NCBI RefSeq assembly: GCF_007289895.1
Contig: NZ_CP041661.1
Coordinates: 620,001 to 684,000 of the forward strand
Direction of reading: 5' to 3'
Source of the DNA: Catenovulum sediminis
Lineage (GTDB): Bacteria > Pseudomonadota > Gammaproteobacteria > Enterobacterales > Alteromonadaceae
Length of the DNA stretch: 64,000 nucleotides
Shown: positions 26,556-34,152 of the stretch, one piece after another
Layout of the letters: every line of letters starts with the position of its first letter
How positions within the stretch are numbered: position 1 is the first letter of the stretch
Made by a program: the position numbers and the translations under genes
The notes under the pieces: model-generated
Databases searched by the model: none
Told to the model about the DNA's origin: nothing
The model's input: only the letters and a program-made list of their open reading frames with translations

Positions 26556-28193
26556 ATGAATTTAAAAATCAAACGCTTAGACCATCATGGCATTGTTGCT
26601 GGTGTTATTGACGATTTAAATATAGTTGAGCTTATCGATAAATATCTGCCTCAAAATGAAAAGCATGAAATATCCCCTGGTGAAGCTATCAAGGGCATGA
26701 TTATGAATGGATTAGGTTTTGCTAACCGTCCTTTGTCGTTAACCCCGCAATTCTTTGCAAATTTACCTCTCGAGCATCTATTTCGTGCCGGTGTCACCGC
26801 TGAACATTTTAATCGCCATAAGCTGGGACGAACATTAGACCAATGTTTTGATTTTGGTTGTGAAACTTTATTCTCATTAGTATCCCACCAAGCTTGTACG
26901 CTTGAAAATATCGACACACAATGGAAGTCACTCGACACAACAAGCCACTCCCTTTCCGGAGAATATGCTTTTGATGAAGTCGATGAAGAAAGTGATGAGG
27001 CTGATAATATGATTACCATCACACACGGCTACAGTAAAGCGCATCGACCTGATTTAAAACAAGTTATTCAAGAAATGATAGTCACTCAGGATGGCGGTGT
27101 ACCTTTAGCATGTAAAAATTGGGATGGTAATAAAGCCGATACTGCCGTGTTTAAAGCAAGGTCAAAGGCTATCGTAGAAAGTTTAAAAAGTAGTGAAATG
27201 CCGGGCTACTTGGTTGCCGACAGCAAATTATACCATTCAGATAACGCCGAATTTTTAAGCCAGCTAAAATTTATAACCCGAGTTCCGTCCACTATTAAAT
27301 TAGAAAAACAAAGCATTAGCGAGGCACTTCAAAGTAATAACTGGCAAGTTATCGATGATAATTACCGCTATGTTGTGAATAACGTCAAGCATCTTGATAT
27401 TCAACAGCGTTGGATGGTTATCTATTCACAAGCGGCGCAGTCACGCGCTGAAAAAACAATTTCGAAACAGGTTCAACGCGCAAAGATTGAATTAGAAAAA
27501 GCCCTATTTCATTTACAAGCTCAACGGTTTGCTTGTGAAGAAGATGCAAAGCGTAGCCTGAATAAAATCGCTAAAAAAGCCAAATATCATCAAATAAAAA
27601 CCCCCGAATTAAAAGCGTATACGGTTTACGAAGGCAAAGGTCGTCCACTCAAAAATGCCATAATCAAACAGATAGATTGGCAAATTAGCGCTCATTTTGA
27701 AGAAAAGCCAGACGTAATATTGTCTGCGATAGAGCAAAAATCTTGCTTTGTGCTCACGACTAATATTGAAGAAAATGAATTACCGGCAGAGTCTATTTTA
27801 AGACGTTACAAAAAACAATCCGTTGTTGAGCAAGGGTTTAGGTTTTTAAAGGACCCGTTATTTTTTGTCTCTTCACTGTTTATTAAAAAACCAAGTCGGA
27901 TTGATTCACTGCTAATGATAATGACATTATCATTACTCGTGTATTCAATTGCTCAAAGAAGGCTGCGAACAAGGATGGTAAAGTCGAGCATCACTATCCC
28001 AAATCAAATTAAGAAAGAAATCGCCACACCCACATTGAGGTGGGTGTTCCAATGTTTCGAAGGGATCAATTTAATTGAATATGAAACAACAAACGTAATA
28101 CTCATCGAAGGCTTGAGCGAATTGAGGGAGAAGATCATCCGGCTAATAGGCGGAAAATCGATAGATTTGTATAAAATCAAAAAAGTTGCCTGA
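26556..28193 (+). CDS. IS1634-family transposase
   Basis: 545 residues from the ATG at 26556, where GAGGTG lies a few bases upstream; an in-frame GTG at 26550 is the alternative. The N-terminal domain (about 1-110, LKIKRLDHHGIVAGVIDDL) is the DUF4277 type usual for this family. A DDE-type catalytic core follows, with Asp in SLDTTSHSLSG and LVADSKLYHS and Glu in the late block VVEQGFRFLKDPLFFVSSLF. The ending DDE region and the family length fit IS1634 elements. No frameshift is seen, so it may be functional. Confidence 0.93.
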   Translation: MNLKIKRLDHHGIVAGVIDDLNIVELIDKYLPQNEKHEISPGEAIKGMIMNGLGFANRPLSLTPQFFANLPLEHLFRAGVTAEHFNRHKLGRTLDQCFDFGCETLFSLVSHQACTLENIDTQWKSLDTTSHSLSGEYAFDEVDEESDEADNMITITHGYSKAHRPDLKQVIQEMIVTQDGGVPLACKNWDGNKADTAVFKARSKAIVESLKSSEMPGYLVADSKLYHSDNAEFLSQLKFITRVPSTIKLEKQSISEALQSNNWQVIDDNYRYVVNNVKHLDIQQRWMVIYSQAAQSRAEKTISKQVQRAKIELEKALFHLQAQRFACEEDAKRSLNKIAKKAKYHQIKTPELKAYTVYEGKGRPLKNAIIKQIDWQISAHFEEKPDVILSAIEQKSCFVLTTNIEENELPAESILRRYKKQSVVEQGFRFLKDPLFFVSSLFIKKPSRIDSLLMIMTLSLLVYSIAQRRLRTRMVKSSITIPNQIKKEIATPTLRWVFQCFEGINLIEYETTNVILIEGLSELREKIIRLIGGKSIDLYKIKKVA

Positions 28194-28196
28194 GGA

Positions 28197-28211
28197 TCTG
28201 ATCAATGTCTG
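28197..28211 (-). repeat. Right terminal inverted repeat of the IS
   Basis: Complement of CAGACATTGATCAGA. It is followed directly by TTTAAT and then by the repeat block beginning at 28216. Confidence 0.92.
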
Positions 28212-28215
28212 TTTA

Positions 28216-28420
28216 ATACTCACTTGTGTATAAATTTCTGTGTGAGTATTGATTCTTTGGTGTTTGAGCAAACCGAGCGTGGGCCAGATGATGAATTAAA
28301 ATTACAGTTTGAGGCCATCAGCCGTTTTGATGCTGACGAGAAAAAGGTGATTAAAGCCTTGCTCGAAGGCATGATTTTAAAGCATGAGGCTAAGCGCATT
28401 GCGCATTTTAGCGGCTAAGA
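28216..28420 (+). repeat. Direct repeat block, copy 1
   Basis: About 205 bp nearly identical to 31669-31873 (offset 3453). It starts with ATACTCAC, which pairs with GTGAGTAT 18 bp further on as an 8-bp inverted repeat. It then carries the XRE-regulator tail and runs into a stem-loop after the stop codon. Confidence 0.85.
28242..28418 (+). pseudogene. XRE-type regulator remnant, C-terminal part only (copy 1)
   Basis: The frame from VSIDSLVFEQTERG to ILKHEAKRIAHFSG matches the C-terminal half of small helix-turn-helix regulators (SIDSLVFEQTERGPDDELKL, then LLEGMILKHEAKR). The DNA-binding half is missing, replaced by a short inverted repeat and the IS end. It is therefore non-functional. The same remnant occurs at 31692. 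A hairpin, TTAGCGGCT (28408-28416) with AGCCGCTAA (28423-28431), overlaps the stop and was probably its terminator. Confidence 0.7.
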
Positions 28421-28462
28421 GGAGCCGCTAAGGTAGAAACTTGATTAGTAAACAACGAGCTA

Positions 28463-28708
28463 TCAAGTACATTGATAATTCACATAGCACCGCGCTGCTA
28501 CAATACCCAGCTGTTGCAGTTTGCCGCGAATGTCTGCCCCTGCTTGGCGATTTTTTTGTGGAAGGCGATAACCGAGCGTGCGATTGGCTAAGCCGAGTTT
28601 AAAGGTGTCGATAAGCTCTGGGTGGTCTAGCCCGCGCTGTTGTAAGTACTCTAATGCTTCGGGCGATTGTTTGAGGGTTTCGTGGTAATAATCGACTACT
28701 AGTTTTAG
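28463..28708 (-). pseudogene. CHC2/primase-like gene fragment
   Basis: A minus-strand frame of about 80 codons ends at 28463. It contains YHETLKQSPEALEYLQQRGL, then ELIDTFKLGLANRTLGYRLP and AGADIRGKLQQLGI. This pattern belongs to the region after the zinc finger in CHC2-type DnaG-like primases that occur on plasmids and integrative elements (from memory of the family, not a search). There is no start codon or zinc finger, so it is a fragment. Its upstream end touches the Rhs tip remnant, which suggests a recombination junction. Confidence 0.6.
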
Positions 28709-28972
28709 GGTAACTTGTTAAAAACAAGAGACGTAAGTCTGTATGCAGCACCATATGCAAAACCACCCACAACATAACCAGAATATTTTAAAACAGAGTG
28801 AGTGGCATTTACGAAACTGTATGGCAGCACACCATTTGCGCCAGTCATTGAGTATTTCATTGAGTCTGTCCACGTGGATTTATCACCGACATCCCAACTA
28901 TTTGTAGGCCTATCAAGATCAACTCTACGCATTCTACTTTAATAAATAGCTTGGCGCTCAGCAGAACTAAAG
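28705..28972 (-). pseudogene. Remnant of an Rhs C-terminal tip
   Basis: The frame MRRVDLDRPTNSWDVGD, then STWTDSMKYSMTGANGVL closely matches the orphan module at 32734-34152 from its conserved MRRVDLGRPT onward. It then diverges into a short hydrophobic end (YVVGGFAYGAAYRLTSLVF). Upstream homology continues to about 28972, but the Glu codon of AIYESRMRR has become TAA at 28939-28941. The stalk is lost beyond that. This is a decayed fourth tip, next to the primase fragment. Confidence 0.75.
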
Positions 28973-28983
28973 ACGTGACCCCG

Positions 28984-29463
28984 TTAATTCTTCGACTGCA
29001 ATGCTATTATTCCAGAAAAAACTATAATTGCAGTAGATATAGCATATGTAAGTACCCATAAAAATGATAACAAAGCTTTGTCTTGCGGTGATTTTAGCAC
29101 TGATAACTTCATGATCAAACTTGGCAAACGATATCCTTTGTCGTAATAGTATGAACATTTATTAACAATAGACTGCTCCGTAAAGCCTAAAGAACAAAAA
29201 ATTCTGAAAATAGAGTCCCAGAACAATATTGCCCCAAAAACATATAAAATCCAATGTTCGTTCTCTATGAAAGGTATAAATACAATTAAAGGTGCACCTT
29301 TGGCAATTCCAGAAATATTTAACTGCATCGGCTGATAAAACCAGTAATGATCTAGAGCCAATCTCCAGTCTTTACTTGTTTCGTGAACGTACCAAACCAT
29401 TAGGTATACACTCATACAATAATATGCCATGAAAGATTCAAAAAACGATTTTAATTTGTCCAA
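28984..29463 (-). CDS. Membrane protein, putative immunity protein of the preceding Rhs tip
   Basis: 159 residues with about four hydrophobic segments (AYYCMSVYLMVWYV, GAPLIVFIPFIE, WILYVFGAILFW and the C-terminal YAISTAIIVFSGIIAL). The start overlaps the end of the Rhs tip gene at 29451-30662 by 13 bp, the usual toxin-then-immunity layout. I do not recognise the family. The role is inferred only from position and size. A membrane location fits the hydrophobic C-terminus of its partner tip. Confidence 0.6.
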   Translation of the reverse strand: MDKLKSFFESFMAYYCMSVYLMVWYVHETSKDWRLALDHYWFYQPMQLNISGIAKGAPLIVFIPFIENEHWILYVFGAILFWDSIFRIFCSLGFTEQSIVNKCSYYYDKGYRLPSLIMKLSVLKSPQDKALLSFLWVLTYAISTAIIVFSGIIALQSKN

Positions 29464-30662
29464 TCGATCATCCTCTCAGCAAATTCTTCAAGGTTTGTAT
29501 ATGGAACATTAAATGCGTCAAGAGTTCGGACAGTTAGATACGCAGCACCGACACCTAGTGCCGCTAATGGAGCTGCAGGAGCCAATGCCACCAAGCCAAA
29601 AGTGGCTACGGTATCAGTTACCGCCCAGCCTGTAGTGTTTGCAGCCCTCACAAAACCTTTGGGATCTCCAGAAACCCCAGACGCAACATCAGTTAAAACG
29701 CCTGCTGTAGTAACCACAGCTCCAAGCCCAGGAGTTTTTGATAAAGCTTTTCTAGTCAAATCAGTAGCAACTCCACCAATATCGATTACGGCTTGTGGTC
29801 TAGCATGTGCAACACCAAATGTATCAGAGCCAAATTTCAAATTGCGGCCAAACTCTACATCGATTGATTCATACATAGGTATCCCAGGGAGTCGAGTCAC
29901 ATTTGCAGGTTTTGTTAAAGTAATATTTAAGCGACCAAAGTCAATTTTTGAAAAATTTTCGCCCGCCCAAATCTGCGTACCCGAAGCTATATTGTTGAGA
30001 ATACTTGTTATTTTATTGGCTGGATCAATTGTATTCGTTTTAAAGCCATTAATATGTTCTATTGCTGCCTTTTCACTCGCCAAATAATCCAAAGACCATG
30101 GTCCAGGAGTGCCGCCGTAATTTGTTACTGGACGTAAAACCTTATTGCCACTAGAAATAATCACTTCTGTTGAACCGCCAGCTCCACCCAATTCACGGAA
30201 TTTACGCTGAGTTTCTTCATACACGACATTTTTTTGATGTCCATAGGTTGAAGCTTGCATACTATACAAATCATCGGCTAAAGCTGTATTTCTGGTTACT
30301 GCATTCTCTCGATAAGTCGCTGCTTTCTGTTCTCTAGCTACTTGTTTAGCTTCTTCTTTTGCATTGAATTCGTCAGTTTGCTGCTGCGTTTTTTCTGCTA
30401 GCTTTTGTGTGGCTTTTTCGTCAAGCTCAGCTGAAGTTTTAGCCGCTATTTCATTAACAGTTTTATTCAATTTATCGTTCACGGATTTCTCAAGTTTCGA
30501 TAAATCAATTTTTGGATCTGGTGTTTTTGGTGCTGACTTCATCCCCTCAACAACACTATTCCCCAACGCATTGACAAAAGTAATCACCCCGCCATGCAGT
30601 CCTACGCATAGAGGCATTTTCCCTTTTATTTTCAGGTTGTTGTGAGCGGATATCTGGTTCAT
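29451..30662 (-). CDS. Orphan Rhs C-terminal module (coiled-coil stalk, hydrophobic tip)
   Basis: 403 residues. The N-terminus carries NALGNSVVEGMK, the junction motif of the main Rhs protein, at about residue 32. There is no YD-repeat core, signal or delivery domain. A coiled-coil stalk (about 60-130) includes TDEFNAKEEAKQVAR, shared with the module at 34598. The C-terminal part has a long hydrophobic stretch (about 345-385, VATFGLVALAPAAPLAALG), which suggests a membrane-acting toxin (inference). The start at 30662 is uncertain, and the module may be silent unless joined to the main gene. The putative immunity gene overlaps its end. Confidence 0.7.
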   Translation of the reverse strand: MNQISAHNNLKIKGKMPLCVGLHGGVITFVNALGNSVVEGMKSAPKTPDPKIDLSKLEKSVNDKLNKTVNEIAAKTSAELDEKATQKLAEKTQQQTDEFNAKEEAKQVAREQKAATYRENAVTRNTALADDLYSMQASTYGHQKNVVYEETQRKFRELGGAGGSTEVIISSGNKVLRPVTNYGGTPGPWSLDYLASEKAAIEHINGFKTNTIDPANKITSILNNIASGTQIWAGENFSKIDFGRLNITLTKPANVTRLPGIPMYESIDVEFGRNLKFGSDTFGVAHARPQAVIDIGGVATDLTRKALSKTPGLGAVVTTAGVLTDVASGVSGDPKGFVRAANTTGWAVTDTVATFGLVALAPAAPLAALGVGAAYLTVRTLDAFNVPYTNLEEFAERMIDWTN

Positions 30663-30716
30663 TCGTGCAGTATCTTACTTTTTTGCCCTAGATGCACTTT
30701 TTTTCTTAGTGGCGGG

Positions 30717-30756
30717 TAAATGGCTGGGTTGGCCGCTAGGCCAACATAGCCATTTA
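30717..30756. repeat. Imperfect hairpin upstream of the orphan Rhs module
   Basis: Outer arms TAAATGGCT (30717-30725) and AGCCATTTA (30748-30756), inner arms GTTGGCC and GGCCAAC, with a 2-nt internal mismatch and a GCTA loop. There is no T run in either direction. It could be a recombination or protein-binding structure; its role is unknown. Confidence 0.5.
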
Positions 30757-30899
30757 GCCGTCTATTGCCCCTTGGGGTTGGGGGTTATAAATTGCAGGAA
30801 CTTGCGACTGGAGGTGCAGGGTTTGGTAAATAAATCACTTTAAGGTGAGCAAGCTGCCTTTTTGTTTCTCTGTGCTTGCCGACAATGTTGGTGTTTCAA

Positions 30900-31190
30900 T
30901 TATCCATGCAATGCTTTTAGTGCATATTGTGGATCAGCATCCAGTATTTTCAGTAAGGCTCTTGCTGGCCCTGTTGGGTGCCTGCGACCTTGTTCCCAGT
31001 TTTCTAGTGTTCGTTTGCTAACGCCTACTATGTCTGCAAAGCGGCTTTGGCTTAAACCTGTTTTCGCTCTAATGGCTTTAACTTCAGGCTCTGCAAACAC
31101 GGTTACACGTGATGGTTTAGCTTTACCTTTCATTATATCGCCAGCTTGCTCCATGCTCTGCACGAGTTCTTTAAACATTTCATCATTCAT
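30900..31190 (-). CDS. XRE-family antitoxin, HigA/NadS type
   Basis: 96 residues. The C-terminal half has a helix-turn-helix (about 40-90): RAKTGLSQSRFADIVGVSKR, then TLENWEQGRRHPTGPARALL, the pattern of NadS/HigA-2 antitoxins. The N-terminal part would bind the toxin. The gene overlaps the toxin gene by 8 bp and follows it, the reverse order typical of higBA loci. Antitoxins of this kind repress their own operon. The pair sits inside the Rhs tip array, where it could stabilise the locus (inference). Confidence 0.85.
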   Translation of the reverse strand: MNDEMFKELVQSMEQAGDIMKGKAKPSRVTVFAEPEVKAIRAKTGLSQSRFADIVGVSKRTLENWEQGRRHPTGPARALLKILDADPQYALKALHG

Positions 31191-31524
31191 GTGTCCACCC
31201 CTCTACTATCTGTTTCATAACTTTTAATTGGGCATCGGTTAAATTTTCTTGTGTACTTTTTGGGTACGCGTACAGCATGTATATCTGCTCATCTTCTGTC
31301 ATCCAGTAATAGATAACACGCACTCCTCCACTTTTTCCTCGACCTTCGAGTGTCCAGCGGATTTTTCTGATCCCGTTGCTGTTTTTTATTATCGCCCCTT
31401 TATCTGGCCTAGTGATTAGGGCTTCTTGTAAGTCTTTGTATTCACCACCTGTCATTAAGGTTTTTATGATTTTGGTGAATACGACTGTTTCTATTATAAT
31501 CGTATTGCCTTCATAATACGCCAA
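31183..31524 (-). CDS. RelE/HigB-type toxin
   Basis: 113 residues. The sequence has the HigB-2/RelE layout: IIIETVVFTKIIKTLM at the N-terminus, LITRPDKGAIIKNSNGIRKIRW in the middle, and GGVRVIYYWMTEDEQIYMLYAYPKS with conserved Arg and Tyr toward the end. Proteins of this family cut mRNA on the ribosome. It is encoded before its antitoxin. A short remnant reading frame and an XRE remnant lie upstream. Confidence 0.85.
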   Translation of the reverse strand: MAYYEGNTIIIETVVFTKIIKTLMTGGEYKDLQEALITRPDKGAIIKNSNGIRKIRWTLEGRGKSGGVRVIYYWMTEDEQIYMLYAYPKSTQENLTDAQLKVMKQIVEGWTHE

Positions 31525-31544
31525 TGGCGTATTTATTCAACTTG

Positions 31545-31668
31545 TTATTCATCGTTAATTTCATCTTCTTCATTCTCTAATATTTCCCATAAATCCGCCA
31601 GTACCCTTTGTTGCTGCGCCTTGGCTTTTGCGGGGTGGGTTTGTTGGTGGAATTCTTTGAGTTTTTTG
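31545..31668 (-). pseudogene. Short C-terminal coding remnant
   Basis: A minus-strand frame of about 40 codons ends at 31545 (segment KEFHQQTHPAKAKAQQQRVL, then ADLWEILENEEDEINDE). It is open from the edge of the repeat block at 31669 and has no start codon. It looks like the acidic tail of a larger protein cut off by the repeat insertion. I do not recognise the family. Confidence 0.4.
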
Positions 31669-31873
31669 ATACTCACTTGTGTATAAATTTCTGTGTGAGT
31701 ATTGATTCTTTGGTGTTTGAGCAAACCGAGCGTGGGCCTGATGATGAATTAAAATTACAGTTTGAGGCCATCAGCCGTTTTGACGCTGACGAGAAAAAGG
31801 TGATTAAAGCTTTGCTCGAAGGCATGATTTTAAAACATGAGGCTAAGCGTATTGCGCAATTTAGCGGCTAAGT
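31669..31873 (+). repeat. Direct repeat block, copy 2
   Basis: Nearly identical to 28216-28420. The left side here is TTTGAT rather than the TTTAAT beside the IS. The 8-bp inverted repeat ATACTCAC/GTGAGTAT is kept. Confidence 0.85.
31692..31871 (+). pseudogene. XRE-type regulator remnant (copy 2)
   Basis: Same C-terminal fragment as at 28242, with a few silent or minor changes (IAQFSG instead of IAHFSG). It again lacks the helix-turn-helix. The stem-loop TTAGCGGCT/AGCCGCTAA follows, and a second hairpin lies at 31914-31936. Confidence 0.7.
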
Positions 31874-31913
31874 GATAGCCGCTAAGAGAGGAAGTTTGAG
31901 TGGTCAATCATTT

Positions 31914-31936
31914 AAAACTGGCATGCCCCCAGTTTT
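31914..31936 (+). terminator. Hairpin after XRE remnant copy 2
   Basis: AAAACTGG (31914-31921) and CCAGTTTT (31929-31936) with a 7-nt loop. The T run ends the stem, so it can terminate plus-strand transcripts. Confidence 0.55.
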
Positions 31937-32115
31937 AATAAATTAATTCAACAGGTTTAGTGATTTTAAGAAGCAGTAAGAACGCTTGTTTTACCGTTAG
32001 TTGCACCCATTTATTGTATTTAATTTCAATAAGTTAGTATTAAATGCAGAAGCTGCATAGGGTATGATAATTATTCAGTTCTAAAATCGAAGATTTTTAG
32101 GGGGAATAAAATAGG

Positions 32116-32139
32116 AAAGCCGCTGCAAGCAACGGCTTT
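32116..32139 (-). terminator. Hairpin after the immunity gene at 32162
   Basis: AAAGCCG (32116-32122) pairs with CGGCTTT (32133-32139), extended inward by TGC/GCA after one mismatch. It lies 22 bp past the stop of the minus-strand gene. No strong T run follows, so the call is moderate. Confidence 0.45.
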
Positions 32140-32161
32140 GAATAAAAAGTATATTTAAAGA

Positions 32162-32734
32162 TTACTTAATTTTCACTGCGACATTTTTATTTTCTTTAGG
32201 ATAAAAAATAAACTTTGGTTTTGGCAGCAATTCAGCAGCTCCTCCAGCTAGTTTATCAACTTCATAAACAGGTAGCGGGGCATCAGTACCGTCTATATTT
32301 CGATCAAATAACCGTTTATACAACCCTGTATAATCATCAACTCGCTGAGTAATCTTATATTCTTTACCATCTGTAAAATTAATTTGAAAACCTGGTGTGG
32401 CTGCTCCATATACGCTAGGATTCAATTCCAATAATTGAACACTTTGCACCTCTTCCCATTGATACTGGTAACCAGTTGGTAAAGTAATCCCATCTTCACT
32501 CAGTGTTATCCAAACTGCCCCTCCTTCGAGGTAACGCTTAAATGATAAGGCAAGATAAAATACTAAAATACCAATCGGAACTAACACTGACTCAGATAAA
32601 CCATCTCTAAATAACAGATAAACAGTTAGGCCAAGTAAAAACGCTATATACCAGCAACCATCAAGCATTGCATTTAACAACGGCATCCGCGCCAATTTAA
32701 ATTCAACCTTATTGATTAAACGATTATTGTGCAT
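32162..32734 (-). CDS. Putative immunity protein with two membrane helices and a PH-like domain
   Basis: 190 residues. Two hydrophobic segments at about 23-62 (WYIAFLLGLTVYLLF and VLVPIGILVFYLALSF) are followed by a beta-rich domain: WITLSEDGITLPTGYQYQWEEVQ, then FQINFTDGKEYKITQRVDDYTGLYKRLF. The gene at 35729 has the same layout and the same FTDGK.YK..Q...YT.LY..L block. Each lies directly after a related Rhs tip, so the two are probably paralogous immunity proteins. The stop of the tip gene overlaps this start by 1 bp. Confidence 0.65.
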   Translation of the reverse strand: MHNNRLINKVEFKLARMPLLNAMLDGCWYIAFLLGLTVYLLFRDGLSESVLVPIGILVFYLALSFKRYLEGGAVWITLSEDGITLPTGYQYQWEEVQSVQLLELNPSVYGAATPGFQINFTDGKEYKITQRVDDYTGLYKRLFDRNIDGTDAPLPVYEVDKLAGGAAELLPKPKFIFYPKENKNVAVKIK

Positions 32735-34152
32735 TATTTGTTAAACCAATCTTTAAAGTGGTTACCGCTATAATTTCCCAAGAATGAGTCAATCGAGCTG
32801 TCGTATAAAGACCGAGTTGAAGTAGGTAACACCACAGGCATATTTCTAAACACCTTAGAAAACCCTAAACCTGCAACACCGCCAACAACAGAAGAAACTA
32901 AAATATCATGAGTTGAGAAGCTTTCTTGACTTAAAACTTCTGTTACTCCACTTCCAACAGCACCACCAACAAATCCTCTAGCGCCAGAAACCACTTTTTG
33001 TGCAGCTCCATAGCCAGCAACGCCACCAATAAACCCGTTAGCAAATGCTCCTAAAACATTAGCTTCAGAGCCTTTAAAAGCATATTCTGCAATACCGTTT
33101 GTAAACCCATTTATCGCACCAGATTGCATTGCCCCCTGGAATCCTGTAGAACCCGCGATCCTGCCTAAAGTAGAATTTAAAGTTCCAGCAAAGCCTGTAT
33201 ATTCAACTCGCCCTAAATGAACAGCCGAGCGAGCGCCCATTTCAAACCCTAAGTTAGTTACAGGGCGAACTTGTCGTAAAGCGCTTTGCCCATAAGCAGA
33301 GGCACGTAAAGCTACGTCATCAGCAATTTGCATGCTCGCACGCCCCATTGAGACAAAACCACGCCCAATTGTTGGTAACGCTGCTCTCGTTAACGATGCC
33401 AGTCCAATACCTAAACCCACACCAAGACCTAACCCACCAATTACCATTGCAGCTTTATTTGCGTAGCCTAGACCAGTATGAACAGTCGTCACAAAATCAT
33501 CTGACAGCACACCATTTGCGCCAGTCATAGAGTATTTCATTGAGTCTGTCCACGTGGATGTATCACCGACATCCCAGCTATTTGTAGGCCTACCAAGATC
33601 AACTCTACGCATTCTACTTTCATAAATAGCTTGGCGCTCTGCGGAACTAATTGCTAAGGCATTCTGCTGAGTGTCAATTCTGTGGTGGTACATCATTGAG
33701 CTAATCCCCAATGCCGAACCACTTGTCGATAAGTCGTTACCAGCCCAATTTAAGAAGGAACTATGGATCTGCTTCGCAGTATCAAACGTGCCGTCAATTC
33801 GACCTCGGAATATATCGCTCATAGCATTACCATCTTTGTATCGGGTAAAATGAACGTTTCCGTCTTTGTCGTAAGCACCGTGAATACCACTAAATCCACG
33901 CTTACCGCTTCCGCCTGATGAGCCAGTATCATTTGATATATCCTCAAATGATACACCTTCGTTTTCATAAACTTTTTGAATGGCTAATTTCTTAGTCGTG
34001 TCGTCTGCGTCACTATTTTGGATTTGTTCAATTTTTGCTGCAGCTTTACTACTGCCATCCCCTTTCATCCCCTCAACAATGCTATTACCCAACGCATTGC
34101 CAAAAGCATTTTGAGATACTGTTCCTAGCCAACCATCAACAATTCGCATCAT
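32734..34152 (-). CDS. Orphan Rhs C-terminal module (stalk identical to the main protein, different tip)
   Basis: 472 residues. After about 15 residues it has NAFGNALGNSIVEGMKG, then a stalk (about 30-188) almost identical to residues 3420-3577 of the main Rhs protein. The remaining 284 residues are a diverged tip: a Gly-rich hydrophobic stretch (GGLGLGVGLGIGLAS), VEYTGFAGTLNSTLG and several further small-residue helices. The main protein's tip has parallel blocks (VNYTGFAATLNNGLG and SGVISSLTAG), so the tips are distant homologues. Glycine-zipper-like helices suggest a membrane toxin (inference). No delivery core is present. Confidence 0.75.
   Translation of the reverse strand: MMRIVDGWLGTVSQNAFGNALGNSIVEGMKGDGSSKAAAKIEQIQNSDADDTTKKLAIQKVYENEGVSFEDISNDTGSSGGSGKRGFSGIHGAYDKDGNVHFTRYKDGNAMSDIFRGRIDGTFDTAKQIHSSFLNWAGNDLSTSGSALGISSMMYHHRIDTQQNALAISSAERQAIYESRMRRVDLGRPTNSWDVGDTSTWTDSMKYSMTGANGVLSDDFVTTVHTGLGYANKAAMVIGGLGLGVGLGIGLASLTRAALPTIGRGFVSMGRASMQIADDVALRASAYGQSALRQVRPVTNLGFEMGARSAVHLGRVEYTGFAGTLNSTLGRIAGSTGFQGAMQSGAINGFTNGIAEYAFKGSEANVLGAFANGFIGGVAGYGAAQKVVSGARGFVGGAVGSGVTEVLSQESFSTHDILVSSVVGGVAGLGFSKVFRNMPVVLPTSTRSLYDSSIDSFLGNYSGNHFKDWFNK
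33587..34111. repeat. 525-bp direct repeat, orphan copy
   Basis: Near-identical to 37154-37678 at a constant offset of 3567. It covers the junction motif and stalk. Differences are scattered single bases. Confidence 0.92.

Larger units (their letters stand above)
26459..28211 (+). mobile_element. IS1634-family insertion sequence (1753 bp)
   Basis: Terminal inverted repeats CAGACATTGATCAGA are perfect over 15 bp at 26459-26473 and 28197-28211. The element contains one full-length transposase gene. The hexamer TTTAAT flanks both ends (26453-26458 and 28212-28217) and could be a target duplication. However, the left side is gnd and the right side is an XRE-remnant repeat, so the two flanks come from different genes. 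The element looks intact and possibly active. Confidence 0.92.

Noticed and set aside
26453-28217. TTTAAT on both sides of the IS taken as proof of simple insertion into gnd
   Set aside because: The sequence beyond the right copy does not continue gnd but matches the XRE-remnant block, so a later rearrangement or chance AT-rich match is needed.
30717-30756. Possible integron attC site, suggested by the hairpin and the cassette-like array
   Set aside because: Core RYYYAAC/GTTRRRY sites could not be placed at the ends, no integrase gene is in the window, and the other tips lack the hairpin.
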